Shown here in pieces: positions 25,342-34,320 of a stretch of 64,000 nt of DNA. The notes beneath the pieces are model-generated. The model saw nothing but the letters and a program-made list of their open reading frames with translations, did not search any database and was not told the origin of the DNA. A program made the translations under genes and the position numbers. Source of the stretch: JBEVJC01 sp040510375 (lineage in GTDB: Bacteria; Bacteroidota; Bacteroidia; Chitinophagales; Chitinophagaceae); contig JBEVJC010000007.1 of the NCBI GenBank assembly GCA_040510375.1, forward strand, positions 1 to 64,000. Reading direction: 5' to 3'. Every line of letters begins with the position of its first letter. Within the stretch, counting starts at the first letter, position 1.

Positions 25342-25725
25342 ATGAAGCCTCCTACCTGTTATTTTCTTATAATTGACGACGATAAGGATTTTTGCCAATT
25401 ACTCGAAAGTATGTTGGACAGTCAAAAATTCACAACGCTCTCCGTTCACTCATTGCAACAGGCCGAAGAGGCCTTGATGAAAATCCATCCCCAGATTATT
25501 TTGCTCGACAATCATCTTCCTGATGGAAGGGGAATCGATTTTATCCGGCATATCCGAAATTTTGACCCGGCTATCAGGATCATCATGATTACTGCTGATG
25601 CCAATTCCAATATTGCCGTCACTTCACTTGAACGGGGTGTGCATCATTTTATCGCCAAGCCCTTCAGTTTTAAATCAATCGTGGACCGGCTGGAAAATAT
25701 GCTGGAAGAAATTTCTGCCGGTTAA
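25342..25725 (+). CDS. Single-domain response regulator
   Basis: A 127-residue receiver: acidic pocket IIDDDKD, acceptor D56 (ILLDNHLPDG), Thr in IMITADAN, Lys in FIAKPFS. It has the LPDGRGIDFIRHIR helix typical of receivers from NtrC-like regulators, but no output domain follows. The SET-domain gene starts 53 bases downstream on the same strand, probably co-transcribed. Confidence 0.88.
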   Translation: MKPPTCYFLIIDDDKDFCQLLESMLDSQKFTTLSVHSLQQAEEALMKIHPQIILLDNHLPDGRGIDFIRHIRNFDPAIRIIMITADANSNIAVTSLERGVHHFIAKPFSFKSIVDRLENMLEEISAG

Positions 25726-25778
25726 TCAAATCTCCTTAATTTCCAACCGGGGTTCCCCTCTTCACAACCAATATTTCC

Positions 25779-26225
25779 ATGAACATCGACAAAAAGCAGC
25801 TGCTGGTAAAAACCTCTACCATCCCGGGCGCCGGCAAAGGACTATTCACCAAAGTATTTATTCCAAAAGACACCCTGATCATCGAATACGATGGAGATGT
25901 GGTGGCCTGGAAAGACATCAGGCACGAAGCAGATAACGATTATATTTATTATGTCAACAGCCAGCACGTAATTAATGCCCGTTACCGCAAAGATGCCATT
26001 GCGCGTTATGTGAACGATGCGGAGGGGTTTAAAAAAATCAGGGGACTGAAAAATAATTGTATTTATAAAAAGATCGGTTCCATCGTCTGGGTGCAGGCTA
26101 CCCGTGACATTCCGCCACGAAGTGAATTATTTGTCAGCTATGGCAGGGACTACTGGGAGCAGGGTCGGAAAAATGCAGCCATTGCTGCGGAGGAAGGGAA
26201 GAAAAAGACTGCTATAAAGACATAA
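25779..26225 (+). CDS. SET-domain protein (putative protein-lysine methyltransferase)
   Basis: A 148-residue stand-alone SET domain. SET-N: STIPGAGKGLFTKVFIPKDTLIIEYDGDVV. The SET-I insert contains YYVNSQHVINARYRKDAIARYVND. SET-C: GLKNNCIYKKIGSIVWVQATRDIPPRSELFVSYGRDYWE, where the pseudoknot motif is present in altered form (the usual NHS/NCxxN becomes KNNC) and the catalytic Tyr corresponds to VSYGRDYW. No post-SET cysteines; a Lys-rich tail ends the protein. Bacterial SET proteins can methylate lysines of histone-like or ribosomal proteins; the target here is unknown. It follows a response regulator gene, suggesting regulated use. Confidence 0.85.
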   Translation: MNIDKKQLLVKTSTIPGAGKGLFTKVFIPKDTLIIEYDGDVVAWKDIRHEADNDYIYYVNSQHVINARYRKDAIARYVNDAEGFKKIRGLKNNCIYKKIGSIVWVQATRDIPPRSELFVSYGRDYWEQGRKNAAIAAEEGKKKTAIKT

Positions 26226-26271
26226 CCCGCAGCGGGCATATATTTTGTGGCCTGTTACCAAATTTAGTCCC

Positions 26272-26715
26272 ATGTCCACGCTACAAATAACCCCTGCAAG
26301 GGAGTTGCTGGAAAGGATGCGCGAATTGGTAGGATCTGCCGATTCCACCCTTTTCACCTGCTCCCTTACCAAGAGACCAGTGCCCGTCCAGCCCTTATCT
26401 GTTTCTTATGTGGAGACGGACGGATCAATCTGGTTCTTTACCCAGGGCAAATTGCTGGTACGTACGGAGGACCCTCATCGTGCACAGCTTTTTTATGCAA
26501 ATACGCGCGACATGGTGTACCTGAGTGTAAGCGGTAAGGGCCAGGTAATTCCCGACAGGGAAGTTGTACGCCAGATTATGGACAAAACAGGTACCATCAC
26601 CAGTAAGGGTATCGACCAGGTGTTGATCTGTGTTGTTCCAACCAGTGCGTTTTACTGGAACGCCCGCAGCGGGGTTGTAACACCGATCCTGCGCGACAGG
26701 CCATACACCAATTAA
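26272..26715 (+). CDS. Pyridoxamine 5'-phosphate oxidase-fold (general stress protein 26-like) flavin-binding protein
   Basis: A 147-residue protein from ATG 26272; the frame extends nine codons upstream without family similarity. The split-barrel flavin fold shows as TLFTCSLTKRPVPVQPLSVSYVETDGSIWFFTQ, then AQLFYANTRDMVYLSVSGKGQVI and the end TSAFYWNARSG. Known relatives bind FMN or F420 and are linked to stress responses; true vitamin B6 oxidase residues are not evident. Stand-alone cytoplasmic protein, 46 bases behind the SET gene. Confidence 0.85.
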   Translation: MSTLQITPARELLERMRELVGSADSTLFTCSLTKRPVPVQPLSVSYVETDGSIWFFTQGKLLVRTEDPHRAQLFYANTRDMVYLSVSGKGQVIPDREVVRQIMDKTGTITSKGIDQVLICVVPTSAFYWNARSGVVTPILRDRPYTN

Positions 26716-26835
26716 ATAACCCTGCCCCTTTTTTTCGTTTCCAGTTACCCGGTATGTCCTGCCAGTACTGTTAACCATGTGGCAACTCCCTCACAACGAT
26801 CATAGTTAACTCATCAATTGTTAGCCGGAACCAAC

Positions 26836-26871
26836 TATCTTTACGACGCTTTTGTTCTTACCTGAGAACAA
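26836..26871 (+). promoter_or_regulatory. -7-like box and leader hairpin before the kinase block
   Basis: TATCTTTA (26836-26843) differs from TAnnTTTG only in its last base. It is followed by TTGTTCT-N6-AGAACAA (26852-26871), a 7-bp inverted repeat that would lie at the 5' end of the transcript or serve as an operator. The kinase start is 51 bases further on. Confidence 0.35.
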
Positions 26872-26922
26872 GTAAACTGGTCACTGACTTTTATTAATTT
26901 AGTTTCTTTCTGAGTTCCAACT

Positions 26923-28398
26923 ATGATTCTGATTGTAGATGACAAAAAAGAAAACCTCCTCTCCCTTCAATCCCTGCTGACCCTTCATTCCTATGCCGTT
27001 GATACAGCTTCAGGAGGGGAAGAAGCATTGAAGAAAGTATTGAAGAATAACTACGCACTTGTTATTCTTGATGTACAGATGCCCGGAATGGACGGGTTTG
27101 AAGTGGCCGAAACCATTTCGGGTCACAGCAAAATGCAGGACGTTCCCATCATCTTCCTCAGTGCGGTCAATACCGATAAAAAATTTATAGCACGTGGTTA
27201 TAATTCAGGAGCAATCGATTATATCGCCAAACCCATTGACCCGGATATATTCCTGCTGAAGGTCAATACCCTTTACAAACTGTACGACCAGAAGCGGCAG
27301 CTTAGCCAGATGCAGACAAGCCTGCGTTCGGAAATTGAATTCCGCAAACACGCTCAACAGGAAAGTTACGAGAAGGCAATGGAACTCCGGTTTGTACTGG
27401 AATCCATTCCCCAGATTGCCTTTACCACCAAACCGGACGGGGTAATCGAATACCATAACAGCCAGTGGATGGAATACTCCCGTTTCACCGACAAATTCCC
27501 CGAAACCCATCCGGATGATGCTGATCTTGCCGTTGAAATGAAACGGATTGTCCAGGGCGACCGGGAAGTGGAACTGGAAGTGAGGATCCACAAGACCAAC
27601 AGCACTGAATTCCGGTACCATTTGCTACGCATTGTGCCCGTACTGGAAAATAAAGACATTATCAAATGGGTAGGTACTTTCACCGATATTGAAGAGCAGA
27701 AAGAGGCCAGCCGGAAAAAAGATGAGTTCCTCAGCGTGGCGAGTCATGAACTCAAAACTCCCCTTACCAGTATTAAAGGTTATGTCCAGTTACTGGAACG
27801 GGCCCTGGACCGCGCCGATCCAAATCATCTTTTTATCGACCGGGCCCTGACGCAGGTAACCAAACTCGACAGGCTGATTGTAGACCTGCTCGACGTTTCA
27901 CGGATCGAAAATGGAAAAATGCGGCTGAATAAGGAACCTTTCCTGTTTGGTGACATGCTGAAGTCGACCGTAGAAATGGCCAGGCAAACCTATCCCAATT
28001 ACCAGATCCTGCAGGAAGGTGATGGTGGTGTGGAAGTGGTGGGTGATATTATCCGCCTGGAACAGGTGCTGATCAATTTCCTGTCCAATGCAGTCAAGTA
28101 TTCGCCATCCATCCGCGAAATCCATGTGATTACGCGCGAATTACCTGGTAACCGCCTGCTGGTACAGGTGAAGGATTCGGGTATTGGAATTCCGAAAGAA
28201 GACCAGGCCCTGATATTCGACAAGTTTTACCGAACCAGCGAATCGACGAAAAATTTCCAGGGACTCGGACTGGGACTGTATATCTGTGCCGATATCCTCA
28301 GCCGTCATAATTGTGAATACGGGGTAGAAAGCAACGAGGGATCAGGTTCTGTTTTCTATTTTATTATTTCATATTCTAAAGCAGTAAAAAGAAAGTAA
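26923..28398 (+). CDS. Histidine kinase with N-terminal receiver (REC-PAS-HisKA-HATPase)
   Basis: A 491-residue soluble protein. Receiver 1-120 (VDDKKE, acceptor D50 in VILDVQMPG, Lys in YIAKPIDP); short coiled coil 125-150; PAS domain about 150-255 (FVLESIPQIAFTTKPDGVIE); HisKA with SHELKTPL, H275; HATPase with NFLSNAVKYS, DSGIGIP and LGLGLYIC. No membrane segment, so it receives its signal by phosphotransfer to the receiver or through the PAS domain. It begins the signalling block and lies 14 bases before the large hybrid kinase gene, with which it is surely co-transcribed. Confidence 0.93.
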   Translation: MILIVDDKKENLLSLQSLLTLHSYAVDTASGGEEALKKVLKNNYALVILDVQMPGMDGFEVAETISGHSKMQDVPIIFLSAVNTDKKFIARGYNSGAIDYIAKPIDPDIFLLKVNTLYKLYDQKRQLSQMQTSLRSEIEFRKHAQQESYEKAMELRFVLESIPQIAFTTKPDGVIEYHNSQWMEYSRFTDKFPETHPDDADLAVEMKRIVQGDREVELEVRIHKTNSTEFRYHLLRIVPVLENKDIIKWVGTFTDIEEQKEASRKKDEFLSVASHELKTPLTSIKGYVQLLERALDRADPNHLFIDRALTQVTKLDRLIVDLLDVSRIENGKMRLNKEPFLFGDMLKSTVEMARQTYPNYQILQEGDGGVEVVGDIIRLEQVLINFLSNAVKYSPSIREIHVITRELPGNRLLVQVKDSGIGIPKEDQALIFDKFYRTSESTKNFQGLGLGLYICADILSRHNCEYGVESNEGSGSVFYFIISYSKAVKRK

Positions 28399-28412
28399 TC
28401 AAGCAAATTACC

Positions 28413-31400
28413 ATGGACACGAATTTCAAAAAGAACCTCCAGCGGGGATTTGGTATTTCAATGATCCTACTCCTGTCCACCGCAGTTGCATCCCTGTTCA
28501 GTATTTATAAATTGGTTGATACCAGCAAGTGGGTGGATCATACCAACGAGGTAATGCGTGAAACCGAATCCATCATTTCATCTATCAAGGATGCCGAAAC
28601 CGGGCAACGCGGTTACCTGCTGACCAGGCAGAATGATTTCCTGGAACCTTTTAATGGTGCATATGAACGTACCATGAATGCATTCAGGAAGGTGAAGGAT
28701 CTGACAATTGATAACCTGGCACAGCAAAATAACCTGGATAGCCTGGAAGTGGTGATCAATAAACGTTATAATATCCTTACCCAATCGATAAGTGATGCAA
28801 GAAGGAATGTGGAGACAAGTGTGTTTGTATTAAGGGACGGACAGAAATATATGGATGAGGCAAGGATACTGGTGAAGAAAATCCAGAATGTGGAGGGGGA
28901 ATTGTTAAAACAACGAACCGTTGAGCAGGAGAAATACTCCGTTTATACGCCGATACTGATTGCATTTGCATCCCTGGTGTCAATTGTACTTACGATCTAT
29001 TTCTTCCGGAGGATCCTGAACGATTTCAGGGAAAAAAGTTCATTAAGTGAATCGCTTAGCCGTAAGGACCGGGAGATCAGTGACCGGATTACCCTGATCG
29101 ACCGGATTGCAGGTGAAATTGCGCGGGGTGATTATTCCGTGAGGATCGATTCAAAGGAAAGCGACTCACTGGGAAGCCTTGCAGGCTCATTAAATAAAAT
29201 GGCCGGCTCACTGGACCAGTCGTTCCGTAAAATTTCAGTACGCGAGTGGTTGCAGAAAGGTGCAGCCCAACTGGGGGAAAGAATGGTGGGCGAAAAAGAC
29301 GTGCCCGAACTGGCCAAGGACCTGATTGATTTTGTAACAGCATATACCGGTTCGGAAGTGGGTGCCATTTACCTGGCCGACCGTAAGTCCAATCTTTATA
29401 TTGCCTCGGCACATGCACTTGCTCCCGGTCTTCGTGAACGTACGTTAAAACCGGGCGAAGGTCTTGCGGGAGAAGTGTTCCAGAGTGGCAAACCAATGAT
29501 CATTACCGATATTCCGGAAGAACTTTATACCCTTACGGGACCAGGTGCAATACGACCATCGCAACTGGCTATTTATCCGATTATGTTTGAGAGCAAGGCC
29601 ATCGGTGTGCTTGAGCTGGGAAAAATCAATCCTTATAAACCTGAAGAACTTGAACTGATAGCAAATGTTTCGCAATCAACCGGAGTCAGTCTCAACACAG
29701 CTTACAGCCGGCAGGTACTGAAAGAGCTTCTGGAAGAAACACAGACCCAGTCGGAAGAATTACAATCGCAGCACCGCGAACTCGAAAACATGAATGCCGA
29801 ACTGGAAGTGCAGGCAGAAAAACTGCAGACTTCGGAGGAAGAATTAAAAGTTCAACAGGAAGAATTACTGGAGACCAACCAGGAACTGGAAGAACGTTCA
29901 CGTTCACTGGAAGAGAAAAACCATTTGGTGGTATTACGTAATCTGGAAATCCAGAAGAAGGCCGAAGAACTTACACTCAGCACAAAATATAAATCGGAGT
30001 TCCTGGCGAATATGTCGCACGAATTAAGGACCCCGCTGAACTCGGTGTTATTATTATCACGTTTATTGTCCGACAATACATCCGGCAACCTCACCACCGA
30101 CCAGGTGGAATATGCAAAGGTTATCCAGAGTTCAGGTAATGGACTGCTGGAACTGATTGATGAAATCCTTGATTTATCAAAGATCGAGTCGGGCAAGATT
30201 GACCTGGAATATGCAAGGATCAAGGTAGCTGATATTACCACTAATATGCAGGTGATGTTTGGTCCAATGGCAAAGGAAAAAAACCTTGCCTTCCAGGTGA
30301 ATGTCAGCGATAACGCACCAACATTTATCGAAACAGATAAAATGCGGCTGGAGCAGGTGATCAAAAATTTTATCTCAAACTCACTTAAGTTCACCACCAC
30401 GGGCTCCATTACACTGGAAGTGATGCCGGCGCCACATAATGATTCCATGATCCAGTTTTCTGTTAAGGATACGGGGATCGGGATCCCGGCCGATAAACAC
30501 CAGCAGATTTTTGAAGCATTCCAGCAGGCAGATGGTTCCACAAAGAGGAAATATGGAGGAACAGGGTTGGGATTATCCATCAGCCGACAGCTTGCACAAT
30601 TGTTGTCAGGAAATATAACCCTCGACAGTGAAACTGGCGCTGGTAGCCGTTTTACGCTTACAGTACCGGTTTTTAATCCCGGTAAAAGAGCCGAACCACT
30701 TAGTATAGTGCAGATGAACCGCGGTCTTGATATTGAACCCGCTCCGGTAGCGGCTGATAAAGAATTTATTATACCGGCAATCACCGGTAATGTGGACGAT
30801 GACCGGCTTTCTCTTTCCCACGACGACAAGGTGATCCTCATTGTGGAGGATGATAAAGGTTTCGCCATGGCGCTGCTAGACTTCGCCCGCAGGAAGGGAT
30901 ATAAAGGTGTGGTGCTGGGCCGGGGCGATGAGGTCTTCGATGCGGTCAAAGCCTTCTCTCCGATCGGCATCCTGCTGGATGTACAGTTGCCTGTAAAAGA
31001 TGGACTGAGTGTTATGGAAGAACTGAAGTCGGATCCCAGGTCAAGGAATATCCCGGTACATATGATGTCTTCTTTCGAGGCAAGGAAGGAAAGCCTGGAA
31101 AAAGGGGCGGTCGATTTCATCACCAAACCCATTTCACCTGAACAGCTGGATGTAGTGCTGGAACGGATCGAGAGGGCAATGGAAAGTAATATCCAGAAAG
31201 TGGTGATAGTGGAAGATAATACCCAACATGCACGGGCACTGGAGTATTTCCTCACACAAAACGGGATCACGGTTTCCATCGCCAACAGCGTTGCTGCATC
31301 AAGGGGACCACTGGAAGATCCATCTGTCAAATGCGTGATCATCGATATGGATGGAGCCGGTGTGAAGGAATATGATACATTGAGAACACTGAAGGAGGAT

Positions 31401-32003
31401 GGCGAACAGTCCGACCTGCCGATTATTATTTTCACGGGAAAAAGTTTATCACGGCCGGAAGAAAAACGCATGCGGCAATATGCCGACTCGATCATTGTAA
31501 AAACCGCGCATTCCTACCAGCGTATCCTCAACGAGGTGTCGCTGTTTCTCCACCTGGTAGAAACAGATACGGGTCGCAGGTCGAACAACTCCCGCAAACT
31601 AGGATCAAAGGATGAGGTACTGAAGGATAAAACAGTGCTGGTGGCCGATGATGATGTACGGAATATATTTGCGATAACAAAGGCGCTGGAATCGCTCCGG
31701 ATGAAAGTAATCCCTGCCATGGATGGAAAGGAAGCATTACAGTTGCTGGAAAGTAATCCCGGTACCGATATCGTACTTATGGATATGATGATGCCTGAAA
31801 TGGATGGATATGAAGCAATCACCAGGATCAGGAGGAACCCCAGCTGGAAACGTTTACCTGTTATTGCTGTTACGGCAAAGGCCGCAGGTGGTGATCGCGA
31901 CAAATGCATCCAGGCCGGTGCTTCCGACTATATCTCCAAACCCGTGGATACCGACCAGCTGGTTTCACTGATGAGGATCTGGTTATATGAATCGTGGAAA
32001 TAA
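28413..32003 (+). CDS. CHASE3-HAMP-GAF hybrid histidine kinase with three receivers
   Basis: A 1196-residue protein. TM1 about 12-32; periplasmic CHASE3 domain about 33-183 (DAETGQRGYLLTRQNDFLEP); TM2 about 186-206; HAMP about 210-275; GAF about 285-430; Glu/Gln-rich coiled coil about 430-520; HisKA with MSHELRTPLN, H536; HATPase to about 770; then receivers with acceptors D856 (LLDVQLP), D978 (IIDMDGAG) and D1124 (LMDMMMPEMDGY). No Hpt domain, so any relay must pass through another protein. The second receiver is off-consensus around its acceptor and may be structural. The CHASE3 domain is of the kind that is often found before CheR/CheB-linked kinases. Confidence 0.95.
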   Translation: MDTNFKKNLQRGFGISMILLLSTAVASLFSIYKLVDTSKWVDHTNEVMRETESIISSIKDAETGQRGYLLTRQNDFLEPFNGAYERTMNAFRKVKDLTIDNLAQQNNLDSLEVVINKRYNILTQSISDARRNVETSVFVLRDGQKYMDEARILVKKIQNVEGELLKQRTVEQEKYSVYTPILIAFASLVSIVLTIYFFRRILNDFREKSSLSESLSRKDREISDRITLIDRIAGEIARGDYSVRIDSKESDSLGSLAGSLNKMAGSLDQSFRKISVREWLQKGAAQLGERMVGEKDVPELAKDLIDFVTAYTGSEVGAIYLADRKSNLYIASAHALAPGLRERTLKPGEGLAGEVFQSGKPMIITDIPEELYTLTGPGAIRPSQLAIYPIMFESKAIGVLELGKINPYKPEELELIANVSQSTGVSLNTAYSRQVLKELLEETQTQSEELQSQHRELENMNAELEVQAEKLQTSEEELKVQQEELLETNQELEERSRSLEEKNHLVVLRNLEIQKKAEELTLSTKYKSEFLANMSHELRTPLNSVLLLSRLLSDNTSGNLTTDQVEYAKVIQSSGNGLLELIDEILDLSKIESGKIDLEYARIKVADITTNMQVMFGPMAKEKNLAFQVNVSDNAPTFIETDKMRLEQVIKNFISNSLKFTTTGSITLEVMPAPHNDSMIQFSVKDTGIGIPADKHQQIFEAFQQADGSTKRKYGGTGLGLSISRQLAQLLSGNITLDSETGAGSRFTLTVPVFNPGKRAEPLSIVQMNRGLDIEPAPVAADKEFIIPAITGNVDDDRLSLSHDDKVILIVEDDKGFAMALLDFARRKGYKGVVLGRGDEVFDAVKAFSPIGILLDVQLPVKDGLSVMEELKSDPRSRNIPVHMMSSFEARKESLEKGAVDFITKPISPEQLDVVLERIERAMESNIQKVVIVEDNTQHARALEYFLTQNGITVSIANSVAASRGPLEDPSVKCVIIDMDGAGVKEYDTLRTLKEDGEQSDLPIIIFTGKSLSRPEEKRMRQYADSIIVKTAHSYQRILNEVSLFLHLVETDTGRRSNNSRKLGSKDEVLKDKTVLVADDDVRNIFAITKALESLRMKVIPAMDGKEALQLLESNPGTDIVLMDMMMPEMDGYEAITRIRRNPSWKRLPVIAVTAKAAGGDRDKCIQAGASDYISKPVDTDQLVSLMRIWLYESWK

Positions 32004-32012
32004 ATACATGTC

Positions 32013-32384
32013 ATGAACAAAATCCTGATCATTGATGATGATCACAAAAACATTTTTGCACTCACTGCAACACTCCGTTCGCGGGGTTATACAACTGTAT
32101 CGGCACAAAGCGCGCAGGAAGGACTTGACCTGCTGGAGACTTCATCTGGTATAAGGATTGTATTACTCGATATGATGATGCCCGGCGTGGATGGATATGA
32201 AACCCTGAAAAGGATCAGGGGTAATGAAGCCTTCCTGAACCTGCCTGTAATTTCTGTAACTGCTCAGGCAATGCCGGGCGACCGGGAAAAGTGTATTGCC
32301 GCCGGTGCGGATGATTATGTTTCAAAACCGGTGGATATCGACCGGCTGAGTAAACTATTGAATCAATATTTAAATCCTTCTTAG
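32013..32384 (+). CDS. Single-domain response regulator
   Basis: A 123-residue receiver very similar to the last receiver of the preceding hybrid kinase (LLDMMMPGVDGYETLKRIR against LMDMMMPEMDGYEAITRIR), so probably a duplicate of it. Acidic pocket IIDDDHKN, acceptor D53, Lys in YVSKPVDID. Its TAG stop shares its last base with the GTG start of the CheR gene, indicating translational coupling. Confidence 0.92.
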   Translation: MNKILIIDDDHKNIFALTATLRSRGYTTVSAQSAQEGLDLLETSSGIRIVLLDMMMPGVDGYETLKRIRGNEAFLNLPVISVTAQAMPGDREKCIAAGADDYVSKPVDIDRLSKLLNQYLNPS

Positions 32385-33211
32385 TGGATATTGCAAGTCA
32401 TATTGAAGATCGCGAGATGGAAATGTTACTCGATGATTTCCTGGAGATCTACGGATATGATTTCAGCGGTTACTCAAAAGCATCTTTCAAGAGAAGATTA
32501 CAGCGTCTGTTCATCATGGATAAAATGGTGAATTTTGAAGAGTTCCGTTACCGGCTGCAACATGATAAGGATTATTTTAACCGGGCAGTGTCGGAGATCA
32601 GTGTCAATGTAACCGAGATGTTCCGTGATCCGTTTTTTTTTAAAACGATCAGGGAAAAAGTTATTCCTGTACTGGCCACCTATCCGCTTATCCGCATCTG
32701 GCATGCCGGTTGTTCTTCCGGGGAAGAAGTCTATTCCCTTGCCATCATTTTAAAAGAAACGGGACTGCTGCATAAGTCTTTATTGTATGGTACAGATCTA
32801 AATCCCAATGTGCTTGAAAAAGCAGCAAGGGGGATTTTCCCCATGACCAATATGCAGCAATATTCGCGAAACTACCTGCTGGCTGGTGGACGGGAGGAAT
32901 TCTCTTCATATTATTCAGCCAATTATAGTTTTGCCAAGTTTGACGAATCCCTTTCGCAGCGGATGGTATATTCAACGCATAACCTGGTTTCGGACTTTTC
33001 ATTCAATTCTTTCCAGTTGATCTTTTGCAGGAATGTGTTGATCTATTTCGATAAGGACCTTCAGTCGAAAGTGCTTTCTGTTTTTGATAAAAGCCTTGAA
33101 CGGTTTGGGTTCCTTGCATTGGGTGCAAAGGAATCACTGAGGTTTTCCGGGATTGAAAATATGTATGATATGTTTGACGGCAAAGAAAAAATCTGGAGGA
33201 AATTAAAGTGA
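32384..33211 (+). CDS. cheR: CheR-type protein-glutamate methyltransferase
   Basis: A 275-residue protein (GTG start coupled to the previous stop; an ATG at 32417 is the alternative). N-terminal helical CheR domain (about 10-90, YGYDFSGYSKASFKRRLQRL, SVNVTEMFRDP), then the SAM-binding domain with WHAGCSSGEEVYSLAI (106-121), LLYGTDLNPNVLEKA and LIFCRNVLIYFD. Known: CheR methylates glutamates of chemoreceptors with SAM. No chemoreceptor, CheA or CheW gene is present here, so its target may be a non-chemotaxis sensor such as the coiled coil of the neighbouring kinase (inference). Confidence 0.92.
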   Translation: MDIASHIEDREMEMLLDDFLEIYGYDFSGYSKASFKRRLQRLFIMDKMVNFEEFRYRLQHDKDYFNRAVSEISVNVTEMFRDPFFFKTIREKVIPVLATYPLIRIWHAGCSSGEEVYSLAIILKETGLLHKSLLYGTDLNPNVLEKAARGIFPMTNMQQYSRNYLLAGGREEFSSYYSANYSFAKFDESLSQRMVYSTHNLVSDFSFNSFQLIFCRNVLIYFDKDLQSKVLSVFDKSLERFGFLALGAKESLRFSGIENMYDMFDGKEKIWRKLK

Positions 33212-33777
33212 GAAGGGAACCGCGACTTATTGTAATCGGAGGTTCGGCCGGCAGCCTGCAGGTCATCCTGAAAATACTGACCTATCTTGATCAATCATTC
33301 AGGACCCCTATCCTGCTTGTGCTTCACCGGCATATCAACGCCGACTCACCACTGGAAGAACTGCTTTCATTTCGCAGCAACCTGAAGTCAAGGGAGATTG
33401 AAGAGAAAGACCAGATCAAACCCGGATATATCTATATCTGCCCGGCGGATTACCATACATTGGTGGAAAAAGATTTCAGTTTCTCACTCGATTATTCAGA
33501 AAAAATAAATTTCAGCCGGCCCAGTATTGATGTGGTATTCCGCTCCGCTGCGGAAGTATACCGTGAAGACCTGGCCTGTATTTTATTGTCGGGAGCAAAC
33601 AGTGATGGAGCGGCAGCCCTGAAATTTGTAAAAGAATTGGGTGGAATAACCGTGGTCCAGGATCCCGAAGAAGCGCAGGTTCCGCTTATGCCACAGAGTG
33701 CACTCCGCCTGATGCAGCCTGACTTCGTAATTAACTCGGACAGGATGGCCCCGCTGCTTAACAGCTTTATGCTTTGA
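33208..33777 (+). CDS. cheB: CheB-type methylesterase domain without receiver
   Basis: A 189-residue protein with a GTG start overlapping the CheR stop by four bases. Catalytic residues by family position: S13 (GGSAGS), H40 (LVLHRH) and D133 (SGANSDGA). It consists of the esterase domain only; the usual N-terminal receiver that controls CheB is missing. Control must therefore come from a partner, perhaps the adjacent single receiver or the hybrid kinase. Product: removal of methyl groups or deamidation of Gln on the CheR target. Confidence 0.9.
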   Translation: MRREPRLIVIGGSAGSLQVILKILTYLDQSFRTPILLVLHRHINADSPLEELLSFRSNLKSREIEEKDQIKPGYIYICPADYHTLVEKDFSFSLDYSEKINFSRPSIDVVFRSAAEVYREDLACILLSGANSDGAAALKFVKELGGITVVQDPEEAQVPLMPQSALRLMQPDFVINSDRMAPLLNSFML

Positions 33778-33779
33778 GA

Positions 33780-34142
33780 CTATTGCCTGATCGAGGTTTC
33801 CACCAGTTTTTCCAGTCCGGTTATATCAAAGGGCTTTTGCAGGTACAGATCGGCACCGGCTTCCACACTTAATTCCCGCACATTGGTATTTGCACTGAAA
33901 AATATCACGGGCACCGACCTGGTGCGGTCGTCATTCTTCAATGCCCGGACCGCAAGGATGCCACCCGTATCGGGAATCTTGTTATCCATCAGGATCACAG
34001 AAGGGTTTTTTTCCGCAACCTGCTGCACCACATCATTACAACTGGTTGATGTGTGGACAGTATAACCCTTTTGCATCAGCAGGATCCTGCATAACTCGAG
34101 GATATCTGCATCGTCGTCAAAAATAAAGATCGATTTGTCCAT
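33780..34142 (-). CDS. Single-domain response regulator, opposing strand
   Basis: A 120-residue receiver from ATG 34142. Acidic pocket IFDDDADI, acceptor D53 (VILMDNKIPDTGG), switch Ser in IFFSANTNVREL, Lys in YLQKPFD. It is the closest relative in this window of the receiver at 8619. Its stop lies two bases from the stop of the CheB gene on the other strand, so the two transcripts must overlap at their ends. The frame is open upstream to 34208 but family similarity starts at 34142. Confidence 0.88.
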   Translation of the reverse strand: MDKSIFIFDDDADILELCRILLMQKGYTVHTSTSCNDVVQQVAEKNPSVILMDNKIPDTGGILAVRALKNDDRTRSVPVIFFSANTNVRELSVEAGADLYLQKPFDITGLEKLVETSIRQ

Positions 34143-34320
34143 AACAGTTTGCGGGGCAAGGGTGGGATTGCCAGCTCCCGAAGATAACCAATTCTGAAGG
34201 ATCATCAAGGAGTGTCAGGGTTCAGGTCGGGGCCAAGGGGATCCGGGTGTGTTTCATTGGCTCACATACTACAAGGGTATCGGGTCAGGCTTGAGTGACA
34301 GTTATGGTCTAAGGTATGGG

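Noticed and set aside
29852..31495. A 547-codon open frame antisense to the hybrid kinase gene
   Set aside because: Its translation is Ser/Leu-rich and low-complexity without domains, and it mirrors the codon use of the kinase on the other strand. The kinase frame carries every expected motif.
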